A DNA stretch of 64,000 bases from Atopostipes suicloacalis DSM 15692 (lineage in GTDB: Bacteria; Bacillota; Bacilli; Lactobacillales; Carnobacteriaceae_A): NCBI RefSeq assembly GCF_900129085.1, contig NZ_FQUF01000012.1, positions 1-64,000 on the forward strand, read 5' to 3'. This document shows, piece after piece, positions 10,291 through 21,231 of this stretch; position 1 is the first letter of the stretch, and every line of letters begins with the position of its first letter. A program made the position numbers and the translations under genes. The notes beneath the pieces were generated by a model. It was not told where the DNA came from and did no database searches. It was given only the letters and a program-made list of their open reading frames with translations.

Positions 10291-11754
10291 TTAATCAAGA
10301 TCTATTAACAAAGTAACCACACTTTTCGGAGGTAAAGTAACGCTCAATTTACCTTTTTCAAGTTCAAAGTCACTAAATCCTTTTTTCGTTACATTCTCAG
10401 GATCTTCAAAAGTATTGTGAGCATCCATTTGGTCAGCCGTTAAAATCCAACCTTCTGAATTTGCTTTATTCAATCCTGAAATATTAAATTTAACTGTTTC
10501 TTCGTTTTCCAAACCAAAGTTAGTGACTGAAACAGCTAATTTATTGTCTTTCTTAGAAATAGTATAATCAACAAACTCACTAGTATCACCATAAGCTTCT
10601 ACTAATTGGGCATCTTGATGGTATTTATACATATCAAAAACATGATATGTTGGTGTTTTAATCATCTTTTCCCCATCAGTAAGCAACATGGCTTGTAGGA
10701 CGTTAATCATTTGCGCAATATTTGCCATGTGAACTCGATCTGCATGACGATGAAAAATATTCAGTGTAATACTTGCAATCATTGCATCGCGAATTGTATT
10801 TTGTTGGTATAGGAAACCAGGATTAGTATCTTCTTCAACCGCTAACCAAGTTCCCCACTCATCTACAATTAGACCTACGCGTTTTTCAGGGTCATATTTA
10901 TCCATAATCGTACTATGTTTGGTAATGAATTCGTCCATCAAGTAGGCACTCTCAATAAGTGAGAACCATTCTTCTTCTGGGAATCCTGTAGCAGGACGTT
11001 TATCTTCCCATTCGGCTGCAAGTGCGTAATGGTGTAAACTTAAACCATCCATAAATGGCCCTGCAATTTTCATTAATTGTTCTGTCCAGTTATAGTCATC
11101 TATATTTGGCCCACAAGCAATCTTGTAAATAGAATTATTGTTATAGTTTTTAACATACGTTTGGTAATGTCTATATAAATCCGCATAGTATTCTGGACGC
11201 ATATGACCACCACCACCCCAGTTTTCGTTACCAATTCCAAAGAATTCAACATCCCAGGGATTATCGCGGCCATTTTCTTTTCTTAAGTTAGCCATTGGTG
11301 ACTCTCCTGGGAAAGTCATATATTCAATCCATTCCTGCATTTCTTGAACCGTTCCACTACCAACGTTTCCATTAATATATGAATCAGCACCAAGTAAATC
11401 TAATAGATGGAAAAATTCATGAGTACCGAAATGGTTATTTTCTACGGCAGCTCCCCAGTTCGTATTAACAATTCTTTTTCTGTCTTCTCTTGGTCCAATT
11501 CCATCTTTCCAATGGTATTCATCTGCAAATAATCCACCAGGCCATCGAACTAATGGAACCTGAATATTTTTTAAAGCTTCCACTACATCTAAACGAATTC
11601 CTTTATCATTAGGTATTTCGGAGTCTTCTCCTACCCAAACCCCTTCATAAATTCCTCTACCTAAATGCTCAGCAAATTGTCCATAAATATATTTACTGAT
11701 CTTCGTCTCTGATTTATTTAGCAAAACTTCAATTGTCATATTTTTTTCTTCCAT
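10291..11754 (-). CDS. GH51 alpha-L-arabinofuranosidase (third copy)
   Basis: A cytoplasmic retaining exo-enzyme releasing terminal alpha-L-arabinofuranose. The 487-residue protein lacks a signal peptide. Family marks are [17 protein letters not shown] near residue 25, [14 protein letters not shown] near 69, the acid/base Glu in [13 protein letters not shown] near 170 and the nucleophile Glu in VDEWGTW near 295. It is only distantly like the other two GH51 proteins here (16768 and 18345), which keep LGNEMDGPW and FDEWNVW instead, suggesting different linkage preference. Its ATG abuts the stop of the preceding GH43 gene, which also supplies the AGGAGG; a second ATG five codons in is possible. 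Confidence 0.92.
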   Translation of the reverse strand: MEEKNMTIEVLLNKSETKISKYIYGQFAEHLGRGIYEGVWVGEDSEIPNDKGIRLDVVEALKNIQVPLVRWPGGLFADEYHWKDGIGPREDRKRIVNTNWGAAVENNHFGTHEFFHLLDLLGADSYINGNVGSGTVQEMQEWIEYMTFPGESPMANLRKENGRDNPWDVEFFGIGNENWGGGGHMRPEYYADLYRHYQTYVKNYNNNSIYKIACGPNIDDYNWTEQLMKIAGPFMDGLSLHHYALAAEWEDKRPATGFPEEEWFSLIESAYLMDEFITKHSTIMDKYDPEKRVGLIVDEWGTWLAVEEDTNPGFLYQQNTIRDAMIASITLNIFHRHADRVHMANIAQMINVLQAMLLTDGEKMIKTPTYHVFDMYKYHQDAQLVEAYGDTSEFVDYTISKKDNKLAVSVTNFGLENEETVKFNISGLNKANSEGWILTADQMDAHNTFEDPENVTKKGFSDFELEKGKLSVTLPPKSVVTLLIDLD

Positions 11755-12705
11755 TTATCCTCCTGGTTTACCAAATACTGGGAAATCTTCTTCATCCCAA
11801 GTAAATACTTGTGCATTCGCATGTCGATCTGGGTTATCTAATGGATCCCCTTCTTTATTCTTTTCAGGACGAGCATGATAGATTAATACATCATGTTCCC
11901 CATCTTCAGATTTTGTAAATGAATTATGTCCAGGGCCAAACAAACTATTTTCTGGTGCACTCTCAAACACTGGTTCTTTTGCTTTATGCCAAGAATAACC
12001 ATCGAGTAAATCATCATCTTCATTTGCCCAGAGTAAGCCCATGACATAATTTTCATCTGTTGCACTAGCAGAATAAGAAATAAATATTTTATCTCCTTTT
12101 TTAATGACAGCTGCTCCCTCATTTACTAAGAAACCAATTTTCTCCCAATCGTATTCAGGAATGGTCAGTAAGGTTGCATGTCCTTTCAAGGTCCAAGGAT
12201 TTTCCATCTTTGAGATATAAAGATTAGAATTTCCTGGGATTGCTGGATCTTTTTGAGCCCAAACATAATATAATTCATCTTTATGTTCAAAGACGGTTGC
12301 ATCTAGTGAAAAACTATTGATATGTGTTTTAATTTGGCCTTTTTCGACCCACTCACCCTCTAAAGGATTATCAGCGTCACACTCAATCGCATACATCCGA
12401 TGTTGGAATATATCATTTTTAGTTTCGCCTGTAGAAGCAGCAGCAAAATAAATATACCATTTACCTCTAACATAGTGGATTTCAGGTGCCCAAATTAATG
12501 CACTCATTTCACCCTCTTCGTGTGCTCGCCAAACTGTTACAGGTTCAGCATCCTTTAACTCATTTAGAGTTTTAGCTCTTCGAACTTCTATTTCTTGATA
12601 TCCTGGTACTGAACCCGTGAAATAGTAATAGCCATCCGAGTGTTTATACACCCAAGGATCTGCTCGCTCTATAACAATTGGATTTTCATAATGTTTCTTC
12701 AACAT
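11755..12705 (-). CDS. GH43 arabinofuranosidase-like glycosidase
   Basis: A 316-residue single-domain five-bladed propeller glycosidase. The general base Asp is in ERADPWVYKH near residue 15, the pKa-modulating Asp in SLDATVFEH near 133 and the acid Glu in VNEGAAVI near 193; LIWAPEIHY is also family-typical. No signal peptide is present, so it works on oligosaccharides after import. Members of this group are exo-acting alpha-1,5-arabinofuranosidases or xylosidases; the arabinose context favours arabinan oligomers. The stop codon is directly followed by the ATG of the next GH51 gene, implying translational coupling. Confidence 0.9.
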   Translation of the reverse strand: MLKKHYENPIVIERADPWVYKHSDGYYYFTGSVPGYQEIEVRRAKTLNELKDAEPVTVWRAHEEGEMSALIWAPEIHYVRGKWYIYFAAASTGETKNDIFQHRMYAIECDADNPLEGEWVEKGQIKTHINSFSLDATVFEHKDELYYVWAQKDPAIPGNSNLYISKMENPWTLKGHATLLTIPEYDWEKIGFLVNEGAAVIKKGDKIFISYSASATDENYVMGLLWANEDDDLLDGYSWHKAKEPVFESAPENSLFGPGHNSFTKSEDGEHDVLIYHARPEKNKEGDPLDNPDRHANAQVFTWDEEDFPVFGKPGG

Positions 12706-12753
12706 TTTTAACTTCCTTTCTAGCTAAGTTTAATAAATTTTTAAAAAACTCTT

Positions 12754-12782
12754 ATATAAACTGATTACTTATAAGTCTACAA
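12754..12782 (-). promoter_or_regulatory. Possible internal promoter before the GH43 gene
   Basis: Minus-strand TTGTAG (12777-12782) and TTATAT (12754-12759) are spaced by 17 nt and straddle the 10-bp palindrome ACTTATAAGT. The 139-nt gap is the longest inside the locus, which makes a secondary start plausible, but the background is very AT-rich. Confidence 0.35.
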
Positions 12783-12844
12783 TTTCAAATTATGTGAATT
12801 ACATTTTATAAATTTTTTAACATTGTTTAATTTGTTTAGATGTA

Positions 12845-13423
12845 TTAAATAGTATCTATTTTCAAAATAATTTTTACAACGGAAGTACTGATAATAAATA
12901 TAACGGGAGGAAACAAATCTACTAATAACAAAAATAAAGATATTAAACATCCATAAATTAATGTCCGACCGATATTCAATGTTGTATAAGAAACAACCTT
13001 TTTTAATGTGTTTATAAACTTCAATTTATTAGTTTCTCTAACAGTAATTAAATAGTAATTAACAACTATTCCTATAAACAGTAATAGACTCACCATCATT
13101 ATTAACACAATGATTAAAGTGTTTTGCGCGTTAATAGGTAATAAATCAGTAAAATTTATATAATAAATTCCCGTAATAAATATTAATAAGATACTCATTA
13201 TTACATCAATAGAAAAAACACTTCTGAAGAAATATCTTAAGTAAGGAACTAATACATCTTTATTATTTTTAGTATTCCAATCGCTAACAACATGAAATAA
13301 GGAATTTATGGCTGGTCCAATTGTTATTACCGGTAAGATAGAGAGTAAAAACAAAATGTTTAAAACTACATGATTCGTCAAATCAGTAAATATTTGATAT
13401 ATTTTACTATTTATAATTTTCAT
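12845..13423 (-). CDS. YesL/DUF624-like membrane protein
   Basis: A hydrophobic protein of about 192 residues with four to five membrane segments (near residues 20-40, 70-92, 100-125 and 150-175), matching the DUF624/YesL group often encoded beside sugar ABC transporters of plant-polysaccharide loci. Its role is unknown; an accessory to the transporter or a membrane regulator has been proposed for such neighbours. I start at ATG 13423 because GAGGAG lies 6 nt before it; the frame is open seven codons further upstream. It follows the AraQ-like permease and is strikingly AT-rich compared with the flanking GH43 and ara genes. Confidence 0.7.
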   Translation of the reverse strand: MKIINSKIYQIFTDLTNHVVLNILFLLSILPVITIGPAINSLFHVVSDWNTKNNKDVLVPYLRYFFRSVFSIDVIMSILLIFITGIYYINFTDLLPINAQNTLIIVLIMMVSLLLFIGIVVNYYLITVRETNKLKFINTLKKVVSYTTLNIGRTLIYGCLISLFLLLVDLFPPVIFIISTSVVKIILKIDTI

Positions 13424-13479
13424 TACTTTCTCCTCATACCGCAAAATTTTATCTTTATTAGTTAATAAATTTTATTTTT

Positions 13480-14352
13480 TTATCCCTTCAATCCAGCTGT
13501 AGCGGTTCCTTGTACAAAATATTTTTGTAAAAATACATATAAAACTAACAGTGGTAACATTGCTACTACAGCTCCAGCCATTACAGGTCCATAGAAAGAT
13601 ATATGTTGTCCAGTAAATAAAGCTAATCCTGCAGGGAGCGTTCTCATATCAGAAGTAGTCGTTAACATTAAAGGATATAATAAATCATTCCAACTATTCA
13701 TAAGAGTAAACATTCCTAAACTTAGCATCGCAGGCTTAATTAAGGGAAGCATTATCTTATAAAATATCTGAAACTCATTAAGGCCATCAATTCTGGCAGC
13801 TTCTTCTAGGTCTTTAGGTAAATTTATAAAGAAAGAGCGCATCATAAAAATACCAAAAGCAGAAGTTGTTCTAGGTAATATTAATCCGGTGTAAGTATCG
13901 ATTAAACCCATTCCACTTATTTCTAAAAATAAAGGGATCATATATACCTGAAATGGAATCATCATTGTTAAAAGTACTCCATAATACAAAATGTTTTTCC
14001 CTCTAAATTCCATTCTTGACAAGGCATATCCAGCTAATGAATCTAAGAAAACAGAAATAATAGTTACTCCACCAGCAAAAATCACAGTATTTTTTATATA
14101 ACTCCACATAGGTATTTGATTAAAAACTTTTATATAATTATCCAGAGTATAATTTTCTGCAAAGAGTTTAGGCGGCCATGAAATTATATCTTTTTCGAAT
14201 TTAAAAGATGAAATAACCAACCAAACAAATGGAAACAATATCAAAAATAATAATAGAACAACAAAAAAATAATATATTATTCTACCAAATTTAAATTTAT
14301 TATTTTTGTAATTTTTCTTTTTCTTTTCTATCGCTAAAGTATCTTTATTCAT
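13480..14352 (-). CDS. Sugar ABC transporter permease (MalG/AraQ type)
   Basis: Inner-membrane subunit of a CUT1-type importer for arabino-oligosaccharides. Six membrane segments are visible, with the EAA loop EEAARIDGLNEFQIFYKIMLPLI-type motif near residue 190, which docks on the ATPase. ATG at 14352 is preceded by AAGGAG at 8 nt; a GTG three codons upstream overlaps the ribosome site. The gene starts just past the partner permease stop (14365), so the two are coupled. Composition is AT-rich, like its partner. Confidence 0.92.
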   Translation of the reverse strand: MNKDTLAIEKKKKNYKNNKFKFGRIIYYFFVVLLLFLILFPFVWLVISSFKFEKDIISWPPKLFAENYTLDNYIKVFNQIPMWSYIKNTVIFAGGVTIISVFLDSLAGYALSRMEFRGKNILYYGVLLTMMIPFQVYMIPLFLEISGMGLIDTYTGLILPRTTSAFGIFMMRSFFINLPKDLEEAARIDGLNEFQIFYKIMLPLIKPAMLSLGMFTLMNSWNDLLYPLMLTTTSDMRTLPAGLALFTGQHISFYGPVMAGAVVAMLPLLVLYVFLQKYFVQGTATAGLKG

Positions 14353-14364
14353 ATTATTCACTCC

Positions 14365-15273
14365 TTAACTCATTTTTTTCTCTTGTCTAAATGTTATTAT
14401 AGTTGTAATAGTAGTTATTATAGCAATTATTACAAACAGTACTGCTGATAACGCAGATGCATACCCTAATTCATATGGTGATGAAAATCCTCTCGAATAT
14501 ATATACATTACTGCCGATTCTGTTGCATATTGGGGACCGCCACTTGTAGTTATATATATTTGGTCAAAAACTTGCATGGAACCGATTAAGTTTGTGATAG
14601 CTAAAAATCCTATTGTAGGGATGATTTGTGGGATAGTTATGTGGAAAAATTCTTGTGCTTTAGTTGCTCCATCTATCTCTGCTGCTTCATACAGTGAATC
14701 TGGAATAGATTGAATAGCAGTAAGTGAAATCGTCAAACTTACCCCAAAATTTTTCCATACAGTTAATGCAGCTACTAGTGGCATAGCCATATTGGGATCT
14801 CTAAAAAATTGTGGAATAGGCAAACCTAATTTAAAAAGGAAATAAGGAACGGCACCTATATTTGGATCTAAAATCATAGCCCAAATAATTCCAGCTACTG
14901 TAAATGAAATTACTACCGGCATGTAATATACTGATCGAGTAAGTCGATTGAATCTTGTATTTCTTTTTAGAAGGAAAGCCGTAGTAATTCCTAAGATAAT
15001 TTGTGCAGGTGTTTCAAGCAAGGTAAACTGTAATGTATTGATTAACGCATTAATTGCTCTTTCGTCTTGAAAAAAACGTAAAAAATTTTCAAGACCAACA
15101 AATTTTGTATTAGTAAAAAACAGATTAACATCTGTAAAGCTTAATGCAAATGTTCCTACTAATGGTAGCACAATAAATATTAATAAGATCAATATTGACG
15201 GTAACATAAACAAATAAGCAGCATGATTTGGTTTATTCCAAAATTTTCCTAATGAGTTTACTTTATTTTTCAT
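14365..15273 (-). CDS. Sugar ABC transporter permease (MalF/AraP type)
   Basis: Second permease of the CUT1 importer. About 302 residues with six membrane segments; the conserved cytoplasmic loop reads YEAAEIDGATKAQEFFHIT near residue 205, the ATPase docking site. ATG at 15273 follows AAAGGTGGGG; a GTG three codons upstream is less likely. It lies between the binding-protein gene, from which it is separated by a hairpin (15301-15340), and the AraQ-like permease. No ATPase is encoded next to the pair; the MsmX-type gene at 19893 at the head of the locus would serve. Confidence 0.92.
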   Translation of the reverse strand: MKNKVNSLGKFWNKPNHAAYLFMLPSILILLIFIVLPLVGTFALSFTDVNLFFTNTKFVGLENFLRFFQDERAINALINTLQFTLLETPAQIILGITTAFLLKRNTRFNRLTRSVYYMPVVISFTVAGIIWAMILDPNIGAVPYFLFKLGLPIPQFFRDPNMAMPLVAALTVWKNFGVSLTISLTAIQSIPDSLYEAAEIDGATKAQEFFHITIPQIIPTIGFLAITNLIGSMQVFDQIYITTSGGPQYATESAVMYIYSRGFSSPYELGYASALSAVLFVIIAIITTITTIITFRQEKKMS

Positions 15274-15300
15274 ATTCCCCACCTTTTATTCTTTGAAAAT

Positions 15301-15340
15301 AAAAGGAATCTTTCTTAAAAGATCATCAAAGATTCCTTTT
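15301..15340 (-). terminator. Hairpin between binding-protein and permease genes
   Basis: AAAAGGAATCTTT pairs perfectly with its complement across a 14-nt loop, ending in TTTT on the minus strand. Such hairpins after binding-protein genes usually protect the upstream message and attenuate the permease genes, giving excess binding protein. Confidence 0.75.
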
Positions 15341-15361
15341 TCATTCTCATTGGTCTCTTAC

Positions 15362-16654
15362 TTATTTTACTATATCATTAATTTCTTGATCTGCTTGATT
15401 CATTAATTCTTCTGGATCTCCGCCTGTTAGTAAATTTTCAAGCATTGGTTCAATAATATCTGCGTTTATAGTTGGCATATCTATATTGCCAGGATATAAT
15501 GGTTCCGCGAAATCTAATTGTTTGGTTAACTCTGAAACAATTTCGTTATCTTGAATTTCTGAGTCTTCTTTTACTGATTTTAGATATGTTGGGAAACCAT
15601 TTTCGATACTCCATTTTTTACCTATTTCAGTAGTATTCCAATAACTAATGAATTCATATATTGCCTCAGTTTTATTATCATCTGTACTTGAAGGAATTCC
15701 AAATCCTACTCCATCTAGAACTGCATAAGGAGTATCTGGATTAACTTGAGGTACAGTAGTAACACCATAATTAATTTCATTTGCAATTAATCCATTATTT
15801 AACCATGGCCCATTTATATGCATTGCTATTTGTCCAGACATTAACAAATTATCTAATTCTGCTCCCGAAATATATTCCGGCCCAGATTTATTTTCATGAA
15901 TTGCTTCTTGTATTTTTTCAAGAACCTCTAAAGTTTCATCAGAAGCAAAAGCTGATTCCGTTTCATCCTCATTTAAAATCTGTCCACCATTTTGGATTAT
16001 CCAATTATAGAGAATAGCATTACCATCATGATTTATAGTAAATCCATGTGTATTTGTAGAAGGATCTGCGATTTTCACAGCATTTTCTATTACTTCTTCC
16101 CAAGTTTCTGGAGCTTTTTCAGGATCTAAACCTGCACTCTCATATAAATCTTTATTCCAGTAAGTAAACATTCCTTGTACTTGCATTGGTATAAAGTACT
16201 GTGTTCCGTCAATTTCTCCTAGTTCTAAAGCGGTCTCTTCAAAGTTATCTTGGTCAACACCTTCATAATTCCAGAAGTCATCTAAAGGTTTTACTGCGCC
16301 ATTATTAACATATTGAGCAAAATCCACATTATTCATAAGTACAAAATCCGGTCCAGACCCTGCAGTAATTGAAGTAGGCAATCTTTCATTGAAGTTAGCC
16401 CATGTCATAACTTCCATTTTTATATTTATGCCTTTATCGTTTGTTTGATTAAACTCATCTACTATCTCTTGAAGTATTTCTCCATCAGAAGCAGTGAATC
16501 CATTCCAAAAGGTAAGTTCCGTTTGACCACTATCGTTACTTCCATCTGAATCAGTGGAATCTTCTTTATCATTTCCACATGCAGTTATAAAGAATAATGA
16601 GGTTAATAATACTGTAAATATCTTAAAAAATGTATTAGTCTTTTTATTTTTCAT
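15362..16654 (-). CDS. Lipoprotein sugar-binding protein (AraN-like)
   Basis: Extracytoplasmic solute-binding protein of the arabino-oligosaccharide importer. A signal sequence ends in the lipobox ITAC with the lipidated Cys at residue 26, followed by a Ser/Asp-rich linker. The mature part has the family-1 binding-protein signature (LTFWNGFTASDG, GSGPDFVLMN, AMHINGPW, GFGIPSSTDDN). It is the first gene of the transporter set; the 113-nt leader contains an extra GAGGAGGTG sequence near 16728 not followed by a good start codon. Substrate specificity within arabinans is inferred from the six neighbouring arabinose genes. Confidence 0.92.
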   Translation of the reverse strand: MKNKKTNTFFKIFTVLLTSLFFITACGNDKEDSTDSDGSNDSGQTELTFWNGFTASDGEILQEIVDEFNQTNDKGINIKMEVMTWANFNERLPTSITAGSGPDFVLMNNVDFAQYVNNGAVKPLDDFWNYEGVDQDNFEETALELGEIDGTQYFIPMQVQGMFTYWNKDLYESAGLDPEKAPETWEEVIENAVKIADPSTNTHGFTINHDGNAILYNWIIQNGGQILNEDETESAFASDETLEVLEKIQEAIHENKSGPEYISGAELDNLLMSGQIAMHINGPWLNNGLIANEINYGVTTVPQVNPDTPYAVLDGVGFGIPSSTDDNKTEAIYEFISYWNTTEIGKKWSIENGFPTYLKSVKEDSEIQDNEIVSELTKQLDFAEPLYPGNIDMPTINADIIEPMLENLLTGGDPEELMNQADQEINDIVK

Positions 16655-16767
16655 TTTACTTCTTCCTTTTCTATTAGCTATTTTTTAAAACTAGACAGCT
16701 CCATTAACAAAAAATATTCTTCTGCACCTCCTCAATTTATTATAATATTAGAAGAAAATAGTTTTGC

Positions 16768-18270
16768 TTATTTGTTTAAAATAAAAGTATTCCATGAATA
16801 TTTTTTCAAAGAAAATGACTTTTTATCATTATAATCTTTTGATATTGGTTTAATCTTATGAGGTACATCACGATGATTAATATCACTGAGTTTTTCGCTG
16901 AACATTTCAAAATGTGTTATTTTATCAAAATTAAAATCTATATTTAAACTCAACATATGATTATTATTTGTTTTGTTTACAGCATACACTATAATTGAAT
17001 CCTCATTATTTACTACAACAGTGTCAATCATTCTTTTATTTGTTATATTATTATTCTCTCTATCAAGAGATTCTAATTTACTATCTAATACAGTTCCTTT
17101 AGAATATTTAGATAAATCTTTAAATACAAAATAAGTAGGATTAACCCAGGATTTTCCATCTTTATCTGTTAATATTAAAGGTATAGTATTTACCAATAAA
17201 GATTGGCATCCTATTTTTACTCGATCACAGTTTCTAAGCAGTGCTAATCCCATGCTTCCGAATAACAGACTATCTTCCATTGTAAAGTAAGTCCAGTCAA
17301 TCGGACTTCCTACTTCAAATTTTTTATTTTCCTTTTTGGGTTGAGAATGTACATTCCATTCGTCAAATGCTAAATATATTGTTTTATCACTTCTTTTATG
17401 TGCTTTTACATAATCACAAGTTGCGATTACTTCTTTTATATGGTTCTCAAATTGTATAGATTTTGCCAAAAACTCTTCCGTGTCATACATCTCGTTTTTA
17501 GGTGGTCTTGTTAAATCTGATTCATCATATTTATCAAGATAATTATGCAGAGATAAGTAATCAATGTTATCGTACGCTTCTTCTAATACTATTCTATCCC
17601 ATTCAGGATAAGTATTTAGTCTAGGTGTAGAACTACCCACCAAAATAGTCTTTATGTCTGTATCAATTTTTTTTATTGCCTTGCTGGTCTCATTTGCTAA
17701 TCTTCCATATTCTTCGGCTGTCTTTGCTCCAATTTGCCATGGTCCATCCATTTCGTTTCCAAGACACCATGTTTTAATATTGAATGGTTCTTCTGCTCCG
17801 TTCTTTTTCCGTAGCTCACTCCAATATGTTCCACTATCAAAATTACAATATTCTACAATGTTTACAGCTTCTTCAATACCTCTGGTTCCTAGATTAAGTG
17901 TAAATATCACATCAGTACTCAAACGATCTGCATATTCAATGAATTCATGAAGTCCAAATTCATTTGGTTCTATGCCTTGCCAAGCAATATCCAATTTTGT
18001 TTTTCTACCTTCTTTCGATCCAATTGTATCTTCCCAATTATAAGCCGAAATAAAGTTTCCTCCTGGATATCTTAAACACCCTAACTCTAAATCTTTTGCT
18101 AACTCTAAAACGTCTTGTCTAAAACCATTTTCATCAGCTAGTTTGTGGCCAGGTTCGTATATCCCAGAATATATTACACTTCCCATATGCTCTATAAATG
18201 AGCCAAATAAAAGATTACTAATTTTCCCTATTTCATAATCTTTAGTAGCCTTCAATACAAATTCTGACAT
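16768..18270 (-). CDS. GH51 alpha-L-arabinofuranosidase (second copy, divergent)
   Basis: A 500-residue GH51 enzyme without signal peptide. The acid/base Glu is in [11 protein letters not shown] near residue 173 and the nucleophile in LAFDEWNVHS near 295. It is a clear paralogue of the gene at 18345 (shared [23 protein letters not shown] and RYPGGNF blocks) but diverges strongly in the C-terminal beta-sandwich and uses far more AAA, AAT and ATA codons. With the three transport genes and the YesL-like gene it forms an AT-rich block within the locus. Start ATG at 18270 follows AAGGGG. Confidence 0.92.
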   Translation of the reverse strand: MSEFVLKATKDYEIGKISNLLFGSFIEHMGSVIYSGIYEPGHKLADENGFRQDVLELAKDLELGCLRYPGGNFISAYNWEDTIGSKEGRKTKLDIAWQGIEPNEFGLHEFIEYADRLSTDVIFTLNLGTRGIEEAVNIVEYCNFDSGTYWSELRKKNGAEEPFNIKTWCLGNEMDGPWQIGAKTAEEYGRLANETSKAIKKIDTDIKTILVGSSTPRLNTYPEWDRIVLEEAYDNIDYLSLHNYLDKYDESDLTRPPKNEMYDTEEFLAKSIQFENHIKEVIATCDYVKAHKRSDKTIYLAFDEWNVHSQPKKENKKFEVGSPIDWTYFTMEDSLLFGSMGLALLRNCDRVKIGCQSLLVNTIPLILTDKDGKSWVNPTYFVFKDLSKYSKGTVLDSKLESLDRENNNITNKRMIDTVVVNNEDSIIVYAVNKTNNNHMLSLNIDFNFDKITHFEMFSEKLSDINHRDVPHKIKPISKDYNDKKSFSLKKYSWNTFILNK

Positions 18271-18344
18271 AATTACTAACCCCTTTTAAATGTTACTTCC
18301 AATACAGAAATATTAATAAACTTAATAAAATCAAGCTTATATAT

Positions 18345-19856
<1,512 letters not shown>

Positions 19857-19892
19857 TTAATTTATTTATGCTTCCTTTTCAACTAAAAATGT

Positions 19893-20996
19893 TTATCTAC
19901 TTATAACCTCTTCAGTCTCTACATCAAAGAAGTGAGCTTTGTTCATATTGAATGCAACCTCAAGTGTTTGTCCAGGTTCATGGTAATCTCTTGCATCGAC
20001 AACAGCGACCATTTCTGTTCCACCTACATCAATATATAAAATGGATTCGGCTCCCGTTAGTTCAGCGACTGTGATCTCCGTTTCCATGACTGTCTCCGGC
20101 GATGCATCTAAAGCAATCTGTTCCGAATGAATATCTTCTGGACGTATTCCAAAAATGACTGTTTGCCCATCATAACCTTTTTGATCTAATGCTTTTTTCG
20201 TAGGAGCGCTTACAGCAAGATCGATCCCTTTTCCTGTAATTCGTCCTCCACTATAAGTCACTTCATGTAAATTCATTGCCGGTGAACCAATAAAGCTTGC
20301 AACAAAGGCATTATTTGGTGAATTATAGACATCAAAAGGTGTTCCAACTTGTTGAATAACCCCGGCATCCATGATGACAATACGATCAGCTAATGTCATG
20401 GCTTCTGTCTGATCGTGGGTGACGTAAATCATTGTGGTCTTCAATTCTTCATGTAGTTTAGCAATTTCTGTACGCATATGAACACGTAATTTCGCATCCA
20501 AGTTAGATAATGGCTCATCCATTAAGAAAACCTTTGGACTTCGAACGACCGCACGTCCTAAAGCGACTCGCTGTCTTTGCCCTCCAGATAATGCTGCTGG
20601 TTTTCGATCCAATAAATCGGTTAAACCTAACATCTCTGCCGCATGATTGACCCGTTCTTTAATTTCATCCTTTGGCATTTTACGTAATTTTAGTCCAAAT
20701 GCCATATTATCAAAAACCGTCATATGTGGATATAACGCATAGTTTTGAAAAACCATTGCGATATCTCGGTCTTTTGGTGCCACATCATTTACGACGTCCG
20801 CATCAATGTATAAATCTCCTTCAGTAATTTCTTCAAGCCCTGCGATCATCCGCAGTGTAGTAGATTTTCCACAACCTGAAGGTCCGACAAAGACGATAAA
20901 TTCATTGTCTTTTACATCCAAGTTAAAATCCGTCACGGCAAAATCTTCGGCATTTTCATAACGCTTATGAATATGTTCCAATTTTATTTCTGCCAC
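19893..20996 (-). CDS. msmX: MsmX/UgpC-type ABC transporter ATPase
   Basis: Energises CUT1 sugar importers. Walker A is GPSGCGKST near residue 38, the signature LSGGQRQR near 135, Walker B VFLMDEPLSNLDA near 157 and the switch His in YVTHDQTEA; a C-terminal OB-type regulatory domain fills residues 235-367. The frame opens at TTG 21014, but GGGAGG lies at 8 nt from GTG 20996, which gives the family start M-A-E-I-K-L-E-H-I. It heads the arabinan locus behind three AraR-like boxes. In bacilli MsmX is a shared, unlinked ATPase; here it is tied to the arabinose operon and probably pairs with the permeases at 13480-15273. Confidence 0.92.
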   Translation of the reverse strand: MAEIKLEHIHKRYENAEDFAVTDFNLDVKDNEFIVFVGPSGCGKSTTLRMIAGLEEITEGDLYIDADVVNDVAPKDRDIAMVFQNYALYPHMTVFDNMAFGLKLRKMPKDEIKERVNHAAEMLGLTDLLDRKPAALSGGQRQRVALGRAVVRSPKVFLMDEPLSNLDAKLRVHMRTEIAKLHEELKTTMIYVTHDQTEAMTLADRIVIMDAGVIQQVGTPFDVYNSPNNAFVASFIGSPAMNLHEVTYSGGRITGKGIDLAVSAPTKKALDQKGYDGQTVIFGIRPEDIHSEQIALDASPETVMETEITVAELTGAESILYIDVGGTEMVAVVDARDYHEPGQTLEVAFNMNKAHFFDVETEEVISR

Positions 20997-21019
20997 CAAT
21001 AATTCCTCCCTCAACTTTT

Positions 21020-21034
21020 TTAAATCGTTTTCAA
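21020..21034 (-). promoter_or_regulatory. cre-like CcpA site in the msmX leader
   Basis: Minus-strand TTGAAAACGATTTAA matches the catabolite-responsive element WTGNAANCGNWNNCW at all but one defined position. It sits in the leader just before the ribosome site and would block transcription when preferred sugars are present. Confidence 0.5.
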
Positions 21035-21068
21035 GATTGAGCGTAAATTAACTGCTCTCTCCTCAAAA

Positions 21069-21086
21069 AAGTCGTACGTACAAACC
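21069..21086 (-). promoter_or_regulatory. AraR-like box 1
   Basis: Minus-strand GTTTGTACGTACGACTT resembles the Bacillus AraR operator (TTGTACGTACAA core). It lies about 50 nt downstream of the proposed -10 element, in the transcribed leader. Confidence 0.72.
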
Positions 21087-21132
21087 ACAAAAATAATTAT
21101 TTTTAAAAAGTTTTTTTGAAATATGTCCTATT

Positions 21133-21141
21133 ATTTTATCA
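21133..21141 (-). promoter_or_regulatory. Possible extended -10 promoter for the arabinan locus
   Basis: Minus-strand TGATAAAAT is an extended -10 element (TG-N-TAAAAT). There is no good -35 hexamer; the region where one would lie is covered by the cre-like site 21153-21167. Its place between AraR-like boxes 1 and 2 suits a promoter under double negative control. Confidence 0.4.
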
Positions 21142-21152
21142 TTAATTACATT

Positions 21153-21167
21153 TGATTACGTTTTCAT
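21153..21167 (-). promoter_or_regulatory. cre site over the -35 region
   Basis: Minus-strand ATGAAAACGTAATCA fits WTGNAANCGNWNNCW at every defined position. It lies where the -35 box of the extended -10 promoter would be, so CcpA binding should exclude RNA polymerase. Confidence 0.65.
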
Positions 21168-21182
21168 TCCACTTCTATAAAA

Positions 21183-21200
21183 AAGTCGTTCACACGACTT
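21183..21200 (-). promoter_or_regulatory. AraR-like box 2
   Basis: AAGTCGT and ACGACTT are perfect 7-bp arms around a 4-nt centre. The ACGACTT arm is identical to that of box 1 (GTACGACTT), which supports a common regulator. Confidence 0.65.
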
Positions 21201-21215
21201 TGTTCAAAATAAAAA

Positions 21216-21231
21216 GAGGTTCGTACAACTT
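21216..21231 (-). promoter_or_regulatory. AraR-like box 3
   Basis: Minus-strand AAGTTGTACGAACCTC contains the TTGTACG half-site of box 1. Together the three boxes span about 160 bp on both sides of the likely promoter, which would allow looping as known for AraR. Confidence 0.6.
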
